From Adiantum capillus-veneris (lineage: Eukaryota; Streptophyta; Polypodiopsida; Polypodiales; Pteridaceae), in NCBI GenBank assembly GCA_014529385.2, contig CM043963.1, positions 82,462,912-82,526,911 of the forward strand: 64,000 nucleotides of DNA, in the 5' to 3' direction. The number at the start of each line of letters is the position of its first letter. Within the stretch, counting starts at the first letter, position 1. This document shows, one piece after another, positions 34,946-45,244 of this stretch. Below the pieces are notes generated by a model. It was not told the origin of the DNA. It searched no databases and worked only from the letters and a program-made list of their open reading frames with translations. Made by a program: the position numbers and the translations under genes.

Positions 34946-35458
34946 TCATGATGTGATTATGATGAAAATATGGAGTGATGGTAGAAGAGTTGAAAATCTT
35001 GCAGGAAGCAGATCTTCCAAGTCTTGTGCTCTCCAGACATTGGCGATGGCGATGCATACAGATGCTCCTAATGTTTGTAGAGTTTCCAGCCTTTCTTTCA
35101 ATTTTCCTTTCCCCGCCAGCACACTTTGGAAGTATATGGCTTGACCTCCTAATTGCCACAACAGGGATGATTGCGTCTCTCTGATCCCCATACTATCAGG
35201 GCTTTCATTCACAAATTCCACATGTGCCACATGATTGAATGCACATTGCGATTGTTGCATCTCTTCTGAAATGTGAGCCAAGAGCGTCACTTTGCCGAGC
35301 CCACCTTGGCCCACTATACCCACTAGACAGAGTCGTGGTGCCCTAAAACTCAATGCTCCAAGGTTTGTGGCGATGATGCAGGGTATGGTAGTAGCGTTGG
35401 GGCAATACGATCTACTGCATGTTGTCGGTAAGAGTAGTTGGAGGACCTTGAGGGCCAT
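34946..35458 (-). pseudogene. NB-ARC fragment of an NLR resistance-like gene (antisense)
   Basis: 170 codons on the minus strand. P-loop VGIVGQGGLGKVTL (kinase 1, canonical GxGGxGKT with Val for Thr), then a body segment with AFNHVAHVEFV (RNBS-A region), then CIAIANVWRAQDLEDLLP at the kinase-2 position, where the Asp pair of the usual L-DD-VW is replaced by Ala-Asn. It ends near the RNBS-B region (HIFIIITS). No TIR, CC or LRR remains. The lost kinase-2 acids and missing flanks mark a fragment. It lies between the P1 fragment and the Helitron gene, in opposite orientation to both. Confidence 0.75.
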
Positions 35459-35614
35459 AGAGAACGTGCTAGTGCATCTTGCATGGATAACTAATTTGAT
35501 GTTTCGAGACCATGCCCACCTTCTGCAACGTCTAGGAGGGGAGAGTTATTATGCACGGGTAGGGGGTGTCCATGCTGAGGATAAAGGGGTCTCACTAGCA
35601 ATTATAGCAGCTAT

Positions 35615-35995
35615 GTGTGTATGTCCACCTTCAACTACCTTACTCGTCTCATTTTTGCAGGCGCAACTACTTATGGCCTAACTCTACCGTGTTTCATTGC
35701 AGACACATCAAGAGAAACTTGGACGCAACTCCTCTACATTTGCAACGACGACATATTCCAACGTGCGGTGAGTACAAAGTGCCACATTTTAATCTTGAAC
35801 GCTGAGGACACAGTAAAAAAGAACACACCAAAAATTGCATGCTGCCGTGGAAATGGCACGTTCCCTCGTATTATAAAAATTGGGGAGGACTGTGCAAACT
35901 CCCCCGTGCAGGGACACGGGCACGTTTTCTTTTTTTTATATAACATACGAGATAAAGAACACATACAAATAATGAGATTACTCTCAGAACCTTAA
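35615..35995 (+). other. Exon-like segment with splice signals, product unknown
   Basis: Plus strand with acceptor-like sites (ATTTTTGCAG at about 35661, TTTCATTGCAG at about 35702) and a strong donor (GCG/GTGAGT at about 35766). An open frame of 126 codons spans them. The encoded text matches no family I know. It may be a leading exon of the Helitron gene or more captured sequence. 35996-36493 shows nothing further recognisable. Confidence 0.3.
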
Positions 35996-36493
35996 ACATT
36001 GTGCTATTACTTTTCTAACGCTTCGTACTTATTCTTTGCAAGGGACATTCAAGAAATCAGCTACCGCTTGCCTCTTCTCAGTCCGAAACCCCACAACAGC
36101 GCAATCCAGCACCAGGAACCCTATACAAAGTTGTTTCAAACGCTTGAACTATTCGTTGCTTAGCCGTGACTAGTAACTAAATATCACAAGGTTCTGATCG
36201 CATTGAACCATTAAGATTGAGTCCGACTGAAGCCTCCAATGGACCATCACCGAAAGCGTAGTATACACCTCAGTAGATCGAAAGCGAGACATCGCACTTC
36301 AATCAAGAAGAAGGCTAGATTTCTACCATGCTCACAATCATGGATTGATATCGTCAATTTAGTACACTGATGGAGTTCAAAAATAGCAACGACATTCAGA
36401 CCTTTAAGCATATGCTTTGTTTGTGGTGTAGTTTTCATCCAAAGAAGTGCCTCTTTTCATTGTACTCAAGCTCCAGATGAGACATCGGTTGCA

Positions 36494-39400
36494 ATGTTTG
36501 CTAGCAGTCTACTGGTATCCAGCTTAGAGGCTACACAAATAGAAACACAATGGGTGCAGTGCTCCGCTTGTGAGAACTCAACTGCACGTCATAGATATTG
36601 TGTGTCGTTACTTCCAGACTACAAAAGAAGAATACTGAACGGAAATCAGCTTCACATACAGCTACTGAGCGTCATTGACATATCTATCAACGCCATCTCA
36701 ACAGTGACAACAATTGCACGTGGTCCACTAGACAGACGTTCAATATTAGATAACCCTCTGTTGTCATGGAGTAAAGAGCATAGAAAAACCTTCACAGAGC
36801 AAGACCTAGCTACATCACAAGTGGCAGACATACTTGCATTCAATCTTGAGAACAACTTCGTACTACAGAAGTACATGTCGATGGCTGAACGACCGAATAA
36901 GAAGCTTGGCCTCTGCATACTAAGTCAAGATAGTGTGAGCAAGATCATTCAGCACCAACAAGACAACGCATCGTTTGCACTGATGGCGCAGCTTGACACG
37001 AGTTTGATGTTTGGTATCATCGAAAACATCGTTGAACTAGCCAGGAGAAGAGCATTCACCGCTAGCGATACTTACAAATTTGCTTCTCTGCAGCTCCGTG
37101 GCCGTCAACAATTGCTTGAGAGAACAGTTACTTTCAAGCCCAACGGCATGCCTGCCGCATCAAGCTCCGTGAACAACATCACAACAGAGACGGCAGCGTT
37201 TCCATTCCTGTTTCCTTTCGGGAAAGGCCAATATGATGGTACAATCAACTTCATTATATATGTAAAGATACGTGCATCGACTTTGTTCTCCGTTTACACC
37301 CTGTACAAGCCATACCTGCTCATAATGTACCAAGTAAAGCAGGCTCTTATGTTGGCTAACAATACACACACGAGCTTGGTGCAAAGGAACATTGACAACT
37401 ACAAGAAGGCCAATCGTACAGCAACTGACAAGGACACTGTGAGACATGTGCTGCGGTACAGCACCCCTTCCAGCATGCCAGGCTCCTGCTCGTGGCACCG
37501 CAAGAACCTAAAGGACTTGATAGCAATGGTGGACGAATGGGGAATGCCTGATTTCTTCTTGACTTTCACTGCCGATGAGGTCACAGACACAAGATGGCCT
37601 GAGATTGACACGATCGAGCTAATTGCACGTCATTTGAACGCCTCCTTCACTTGGACAGACTGCCCGGTCGAATGCGCCCTCACCTTCCACACTAAATTCC
37701 AAATGCTTATGTCCAAATATATACTTGCGAAAGGTGTGTTGGGTCATGTGCAACACCACTTGGTTAGATATGAGGTCCAAAATAGAGGATCACTGCATGC
37801 TCATGTCATACTGTGGATGCATGAAGAAGAGAAAGAGCAACTATCTGCTAAGATAACTGCATACATCCCGCAAGAAACCAGCACTGTGGTTTTGCCAGAA
37901 GTGAGCCGCCTCCGACAACTCGTGCTCAGGAAACAACTTCACAAGTGTCGTACAAGTTGTTACCACGGTCAAAGAGATGGAGTATGTAAACACGGTTTTC
38001 CATTTCATGCGCAGCCAAATCCAAACCCAGTCTTCAACGAACAAAATCACAGATGGCAATACTTCAGGCCCCGGCATGAAGACAGAAATGTCGTACCATA
38101 CCACCCTACACTGCTTCTACTATGGGGTGCACATATGAATATACAGCGGGTCACCAATTCATCATTGTCCTATTACCTCCTGAAGTATGCACTCAAAACT
38201 GAACCAATGGGCCATCTCAACATCCGCTCAGAAGATGCAGAGCGCTTAGGCCTAGGTGGCCTTGACACTATGAAATTGAAGCTGATCTAAGCATCTTTAC
38301 TGTCGAAGCCTATCTCAGCAACAAAAGTGGCATTAAATTGTTTGCAAATCCCAATCATTTCAAAGAGTGACACCGTCCAATATGTCGACTCATCACCCCC
38401 GGCACTACGACAACGAATCATTTCTCACAACAATGATGTCGTGCTGCACCCTGTCGATCTGTACTGTGCACGACCACAAAGTCTGGAGAATCTTACGTTC
38501 TACGACTTCCACAAGAATTACACAGTGACGAAGGGAAAAAAAGGAAAAAAAAGTATTTCAGAGGCAAACACCTACGGCCAATCGCTGGAGCGGCAACACC
38601 AACTGGTCCGTTTCACAGACTTCCACCCAGGGCATCATCCGGAGGCTTTCTTTTACAACGTGCTGCTAAAGAGGATCACCTTCAGAAACGAATCCCAGCT
38701 GCTCTCACCGGAGAACACGTCCAGGTCATACTATCTTGAGTGCAAACTTAGAAATTTGATACTGACAGATGAGGACCTTGAGATGTACATCACAGAGTAT
38801 ACACAACGAAATATGCTCACGACAGATCAAACACACCAATTTCAGAATATGATACTACAGAAGGCATCCTCAACAAAGGCTACCTCATTTCAATCTCCAG
38901 ATGTGCAAACAGACTATGAGCAACAGGACACGACTTCTCGTATCTCTGCCCTTCTAAACGAGCTTCAAAACGTCCAGAACGCGTCACTGACATCTGAACA
39001 AGCAGAGATCTACAAGAAGCTCACAGTAGCAAAGGGTGGTCTGCCTGTGATCACAGGCACTCCTGGCAGTGGCAAAAGCGTCCTCATAAGATATATCACA
39101 AGCCAACTTATAATGCAAGGGAAAACTGTCATACTCGTTGCTTTGACTGGTGCAGCGGCCACGAGGTTAAGCAGCATCGCAACAACTGTCCATTACCAAT
39201 TCAAGATACCGGTGCGCACACAGCAGTATCCCCTGTCAATCTCTGAAACTGATGACAAATACGTCAGTATCAAAGAAGCAGACACGATTATCATAGACGA
39301 GATTTCTATGTTGACAAAGCAAACTTTTGATCTCATAGTACGACAAATTGTGAATGTCACCAACGGCACACTGCTAGACCCATTCAAAGATAAAAAGCTC

Positions 39401-40263
39401 TTCTTGTTCGGTGATTTGGCACAGTTGCCGCCGGTATGCAGGCATCAAAGTGATCATTGCTACTCATGCCACATCACAAGCTCCACTTATTGGTCCATTG
39501 CTACTACGTACATTATGTCTTGCTCAGTGCGCCATGCAAAAGATATCTCTTTCATAGAGTTCCTCAATACAATAAGAGTCGGGCTCCCCACAAAGAAAGA
39601 GATCCACGATGCGCTCGGTGACCGCATCATAACGCAGGATCAAATAGAGCAACACATGGATAGGAATATGACAATCATTTGCACACACAAGAGTGACGCT
39701 CGATATTATAATAACCTTCTCTTCGAACGCTTCCATCGGCATAGTCACATCATCCAAATCGGCCTCAAGACAAACGCACACAACGTCCCTGAGCTCCAAG
39801 CATGGTTTGAAGATCCCGACTTCCACGCAATTGATAGAATAGCAGAGGAGCAAAGGCGCTGATAACAGAGAACATAGACTTAACAATTGGAGCAGCCAAT
39901 GGATCACTATGTCGCGTAGACGAAATCCTCCAAGATGAAGAAGGAGGCGTCAAAGCAATCAAAGTCACACTCGACACATCCAAACAGGAACTTACGCGTC
40001 GACGGTCCAAGCATAGCAGACGGACATTCAATGGACACTGGTACCATAAATCCACATTCCCACTAGCTCTCGCCTACGCTATGATTGGACACAAGTCCCA
40101 AGGCGCAACAATCAACTCCAACGTCTTGCTCATTGTAAAAGAAGTTTTCGCCCCTGGCCTTCTATACGTGATGCTATCATGCGTCACTGAGCGAACCCGG
40201 CTACATTTACTAGAGCTACCTACGCCAGAGATGTTCACACCATCTAGATTTTTGAACTTCTAG
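36494..40263 (+). pseudogene. Helitron Rep/helicase (HUH nuclease plus Pif1-like helicase)
   Basis: The replication-initiator of a rolling-circle Helitron, which nicks and transfers DNA strands. Rep part (36494-38290): MPDFFLTFTADE, then the HUH site GSLHAHVILW (His435 and His437) and the tyrosine motif SYYLLKYALKTEP (about 559-571). A single in-frame TAA (38288-38290) separates it from the helicase frame, which is in the same phase: Walker A GTPGSGKS (about 39055), Walker B IIIDEISML, FLFGDLAQLPPV. A one-base shift near 39860 leads to the remainder (TENIDLTIGAANG, then MIGHKSQGATINS, motif V) ending at 40263. Close to intact apart from two lesions. Met 36494 is the first in frame; the gene may have upstream exons. 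Confidence 0.9.
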
Positions 40264-40594
40264 CCAGGAATGTTTCCTACGCCCTCTTCAGTATCAATTC
40301 CTGTTTCTATTAAATAGATGAAATCGCCTTGTAACTGCCTTCTATATAAAGCAGGAAGTTTTGTTTAACTGCTTGTCTTCTCTTCTGTGGACTTCTCATG
40401 TCAATATGTTGCACTGCTGAGACACCTTCCCTATCACCCCTGCTCACTCTGATCCACCTTCTGTAAATTTACTGCTCTTCCCTTTTTCACTTCATTCATT
40501 TGTGTTTAAACGTTTGTCAGATCTTATGCTTCAGAAATACTGCAAGATGTCATCAAAATAAATTTTTTTAGCGTGCAGGAAACTGAATCAAACA

Positions 40595-40971
40595 ATGGAT
40601 CACAACACGGTACATTTTGCATGGTTCTTTGATCTTGCATCTGCCTGTGTATACACATGCAAATCGATCACTCGTTTTGTTGTACAGCTCTTCAAGCAAT
40701 ACACAAACAACGCAAAGGAAACGCAACCAGCGACACAACCTAAGAGATTTTACCTCACGACTAAGAAAATGAGATTGGCAAACCCAGCAGGCGAGAAACC
40801 CCATGCGTATATTGAGGGGTTCCATACTTTTCAAGAACGTCGCAACTTCATGAATAAATGCGACGCAAGATATAAAGCTCTAGACCAAACGATGGCGACA
40901 CCAAACACAGAAAGGATGACAACAGGTACTATTAGAAAAGGAAAATATAATGCCTTCTATCTGTCGTGCTA
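40595..40971 (+). CDS. Unrecognised ORF downstream of the Helitron helicase
   Basis: 125 codons, same strand as Rep/helicase, 332 bp after it. The N-terminal third is hydrophobic-aromatic; the rest is basic and polar (FYLTTKKMRLANPAGEKPHA, then GFHTFQERRNFMNKCDARY). No known family recognised. A donor-like ACAG/GTACTA lies at about 40925 and an acceptor-like GCAAG at about 40999, so it could be spliced to the next frame. Confidence 0.35.
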
Positions 40972-41361
40972 GCAAGCTTGCTCCTACATCCTGCAAGTCT
41001 CATGAAGCAAATACTTGAAGAGCTTGATATCCAGTACGCGGATGATGAGAGTATGTTGCGTAATGTTGAAGCACAACAACTCCTCGACACAAAAACTGAA
41101 GGAATTACATTGTACGCGATGGAGCAGCTGCGGTTTGGTTACAACATTGACTTGGCTGAACTTTCAAAAGCTACTCAAGAAAAATGTGCCGCTATCTTGA
41201 CAAATTTCATGACTTCGGCAAACCACACGCACGACGCAACTAATCCACCTATCACAATCCAGAAGGTAGCATGGCACTACAGCGAACACAAGGCAATAAA
41301 TTATGGACAACCAGCCTCCCCATACGAGCCAGTTGCAATAGACCAAGGCAAGCATGGATAA
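40966..41361 (+). CDS. Unrecognised ORF in the Helitron tail
   Basis: 131 codons overlapping the end of the previous frame by 6 bp. The coding-like part starts at about MKQILEELDIQYADDES and is acidic and helical (TLYAMEQLRFGYNIDLAELS), with a polar C-terminus. Not recognised. The order and strand suggest it belongs to the same transcription unit as Rep/helicase and the GIY-YIG domain that follows. The Met at 40966 may be too far upstream. Confidence 0.35.
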   Translation: MLASLLLHPASLMKQILEELDIQYADDESMLRNVEAQQLLDTKTEGITLYAMEQLRFGYNIDLAELSKATQEKCAAILTNFMTSANHTHDATNPPITIQKVAWHYSEHKAINYGQPASPYEPVAIDQGKHG

Positions 41362-41439
41362 CAAGTATCACTAGCTTCCATTCACTTCTCCGTAGCAATG
41401 TCATTTTTTTATTGACCTAACCAATCTGGATGTACTACA

Positions 41440-41834
41440 GATTTAGACACTCGTCAACAACCAGATACAAGCATCGGCCTTCCACCCCAGAAAAAGCAGC
41501 GTCGCGGGAAGAATACATAGTCTACAGTATACGTTGCACGAAGAATGATAGGAGATATATCGGAGTTACGAATAACATCCATAACCGCATTGGCCAGCAC
41601 AAGCGCAATCCTTCGAAGAGAATGTGAGCGGACATCCAGACACACATTCCTTTCGAGGACAATTTTGAAATTACCACTTTAGCAACCAGTACCAATATTC
41701 ATAAAGCTAGAAACTTAGAATATTTCTATATTAAACAACACAAGACAACAACTGCATTAGGTTATAACGTTTGTTGTGGACATCCACCAAGGTTGAGAAA
41801 ATATTATTTTTTGAAAAAAAACAACAAGGTATAG
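41440..41834 (+). pseudogene. GIY-YIG nuclease domain, one in-frame stop
   Basis: After an acceptor-like CTACAG (41439) one frame reads LDTRQQPDTSIGLPPQKKQR, a basic stretch. A one-base shift near 41500 leads to EYIVYSIRCTKNDRRYIGVT, the GIY-YIG core (here IVY...YIG), then NIHNRIGQHKRNP (the conserved Arg and His). After an in-frame TGA (41625-41627) the same frame continues with ARNLEYFYIKQHKTT (the catalytic-Glu helix) and LGYNVCCGHPP to TAG at 41834. All hallmark residues are present. GIY-YIG enzymes cut DNA; they occur in homing endonucleases and Penelope-like elements. Confidence 0.75.
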
Positions 41835-41996
41835 CTGTGAACTTCTGCCGTCTTCATTTCATTGTTTTGTTCACTGTCTTTGTCACATAACTTTGATCAT
41901 TGCCTACAACAATGTCTTTTTTTTCCATTCAAACTATGGCAGACATGACAACTTATCAACTGTTTTGATTTAAATGACTTTTCTTTTCAGTTTAGA

Positions 41997-42428
41997 ATGG
42001 GTAGGCCAATTCCAGATGATCTGATTGAGTAGCAGCCAGAATTTGAGACTGCAATGTACAAGTTCCAATACTATCTTTACCCACATTTGCAAGAGCGGGT
42101 CCTCAAACACTACATGCATAAATGGAGCGAGTTCATTCCATGGCCAGTTCAACCACCTACCCCATGGCATCCACATTACATCACCTGGGATACACTCAGT
42201 CGACAAATCACCATCGACATCGTCGTGCTGGCTAGTTGCTCCACAAAACACCATTATATGTTGTTCGTACAGATTGCAGACGTGCTCGGCCTACTCGAGA
42301 CTATACAATTAAATTACTCTAACGTGGTCCCCAGCCACCTTCAGTCATCTAAACAATTTGTTTCGCTCTATTTTTCTGTCAACCAGTTCCCCACACGCGC
42401 AACTCTGAAGAGCATCTTACCGATATAG
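41997..42428 (+). pseudogene. Unrecognised ORF after the GIY-YIG domain
   Basis: The ATG at 41997 follows a strong acceptor-like TTTTCTTTTCAG. MGRPIPDDLIE is followed by an in-frame TAG and then 124 codons open to 42428, rich in Trp/His/Tyr (FQYYLYPHLQERVLKHYMHK, then FIPWPVQPPTPWHPHYITW). No family recognised. It may be the last exon of the Helitron-associated unit. Confidence 0.35.
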
Positions 42429-42605
42429 TCCTCCTCCTCTTCTCCACAGAAGATTTGTCCATTTCATTGTAAAGAAATCATTGCATGCTACATACAATCT
42501 TCCGTTCATAATTCCTCAACTTTTTGGCATACTATTTTCATCAAATCGTTTCAGTCACTTACACTCACTTGGCGTAAGAAGATTTGTGCAAAACAAATAA
42601 TACGT

Positions 42606-43033
<428 letters not shown>

Positions 43034-43328
43034 ATAAAACTCTCTTTCTCGCTTCGACTCATTACTAGACACTTTCATACACACCAGTTAACTTATATCA
43101 TATGCTACCAGCCTTGATAATCCCAAAAGACCTCAAAAATCTATCCATCAGTCTTGAACTCGAGCCCTCTTGCTAATGACGAGCTATAGATGGAAACTGG
43201 GATACCTAATCTAGTACTATAGCCACCACAGGTTTAGGCTAACTTACATCAAAAGCGACATTTCAAAAATGGACTAACAAGCATTATCAATGTGGAATTA
43301 AAACTGACAGAAATAATCATCATGACTA

Positions 43329-43410
43329 TGGTAGCCTTCTATTTGTGCCAATTTACACATAGTCGTGTTATGGTAGCCTTCTATTCGCACGAATTTGCAC
43401 ATGGTGGCAA
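43329..43410. repeat. Tandem duplication of a ~43-bp unit
   Basis: Two adjacent imperfect copies starting 'tatggtagccttctatt' and ending around 'acatagtcgtg' and 'acatggtgg'. Confidence 0.7.
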
Positions 43411-43587
43411 AACTTATAGAGATCTTTTCAAGATTCAAAGCATCCCTTTTGGAGTTGTGGTTTTCAAGTTCCAGTTTGTTTTCCACAATGTCCATGCTAT
43501 GGCAACCTGCAAAAAATTTGGTGTAGAGAAAATTGTGGAAGCCTACATGTTTTGTGGGGTATGTACAGTTTGAAATTGTGGTTTTGA

Positions 43588-43641
43588 AGAGGGAATGGGT
43601 TAAGAGGGAATGGGTTAAGAGGGAATGGGTTAAGAGGGAAT
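43588..43641. repeat. 15-bp minisatellite, 3.6 copies
   Basis: Perfect repeats of AGAGGGAATGGGTTA starting at 43588, 43603, 43618 and 43633 (partial). Confidence 0.9.
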
Positions 43642-44420
43642 CTCTTTTCCTCAAGTGCATTGGTTGGCATGTGCCATAATTCCATGCCGGCATAGATGTT
43701 TCCTAGCTTCCATAGTGATCTTTTGGGTGGGCATATGCTAGTAAATTCTCAAGGGATCACGTGATTTTACGCTAAGGGTTACTGGGATCTCTTTTGATAT
43801 TGTTGTGTTATTGAATTCTAGTGTTGCTAATTGTCAGAGATATTGCTATAGAGGTGCCCCGATTTTTTTTCCCCAACAATGTCAAAGTATATGTAGTTGC
43901 ACAAAGAGAATACTCTAACCCTGTTATGTGCTTACATTAAAAGATAGTGAAGCAACATTTCCACATTTTGAAGAGCAAAGAGAATTTGCCAAAACCTATC
44001 TATGTATTGTGTAACAAATTTCCGTGTGCTAGATTGAAGAGAATCCATTCATATCTAGCTTTTTCTTTACATCGACAAGAGAGAAAATATTTCTTTGCCC
44101 ATCTTTGAATTTTCTTCCAAGTCGTTGGCCCAATTTTTGTGTGTTTTTGTGTCACGTTTTGACCACCACAAGGTATACTTATATGCAAGTCCTTTTTTTC
44201 TGATAAGTGGATGACTTTGCTTTCTTATAAGGCTCAAATTTTAGTTCAAATGTTCCTAATATTTCAATACTCCAGTTTTGGTAGGATTGTTAGCAGCAGC
44301 TAACAAATGCTACACCGATTATGCACCAAGCTAGGGATGTGCTATGGATGTGCACAATATTTCATATTTTTGTATAGGGTTGTGGGACGGGTGTCTAACC
44401 TCACTCCTATCTTATTGCAG

Positions 44421-44660
44421 ACATAGCGAGAACCACGAATATAATTGTCAATCCATGGGACAAAGCTGACTCCACTAGTGCATAGAGGCTACAAGAGGTT
44501 GTCAATCTCTTGAGAAACAACAAACAACTCGCATCTAACTCAGGCTACACTCAAGTGACTGCAATCACCAAAAGCCAATCGGTCATCGACAACAAATCAC
44601 ATCCGTTACAGCATCAAACGACATCCAAATGTAACGAAACTTCTAAGACATTTTTATAAG
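44421..44660 (+). other. Unrecognised exon-like fragment
   Basis: After an acceptor-like CTTATTGCAG the plus strand reads DIARTTNIIVNPWDKADSTS, an in-frame TAG, then RLQEVVNLLRNNKQLASNSG and about 40 more codons to a TAA. Coding-like but unknown. The preceding 43642-44420 and the following 44661-45244 hold no recognised gene, apart from a diverged half-copy of the palindromic motif at about 44711. Confidence 0.3.
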
Positions 44661-45244
44661 ACCTAAGCACACATGCTTATGGTCTCAAAACTCACTTTAG
44701 GTCAAGTGCAAAAATCGCGATTATTAATAGTAGTGAGTTTTTGACTTAGTCGTTTTCGACCTCGAATGCATCTAAATGCTTAGCAATGGTACCCCAATAC
44801 CCCGCCTATACTTAGTTTTTTATTTTGAAGTGTAAATTCCTACTTATGATGAAATTAGGCCACAACAATGTGACAACCAGGGAGGGGGAGGGAGTAGGAA
44901 GCGCGAGAAGGAGAGAAGTGAGCGCCATTAGCTCACGTTGTGTTTCTATTATCCAAAAAACTTATGAAAAACTTACAAAAATTGGCTTTTATACCTTAGC
45001 CAAGGTTTTTGGTGGTCAAAACTAATAATCTGGGAGCTCTAACTAAAGACAGGTTGATATAATCTGGAAGCTTGTAGCCCCGGCTCATCAATTACAATAT
45101 TTATCTGGAAAATAGGAGTTACAATATTCTCGATTCATCAAAATAATAAATGTTTTTACAATGAGAGCTCCAAAAAATGGTATTTGAGTTAGCTTGCTAC
45201 TAACATTCCCCCCCTCCTCGCCTGTGTCGTCTCTTAACACAGCT

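Noticed and set aside
34946-35458. Functional NLR gene
   Set aside because: Only the NB-ARC front part is present, the kinase-2 acids are lost, and no flanking domains exist.
38291-38326. Rep and helicase as two separate genes
   Set aside because: Same reading phase with only one TAA between them; Helitrons normally encode a fused protein.
41440-41834. GIY-YIG segment as a Penelope-like element
   Set aside because: No Penelope-type reverse transcriptase was found in the surrounding sequence; kept as an open alternative to Helitron linkage.
43588-43641. 15-bp minisatellite as a regulatory array
   Set aside because: Too few copies and no adjacent gene; a simple tandem slippage product is sufficient.
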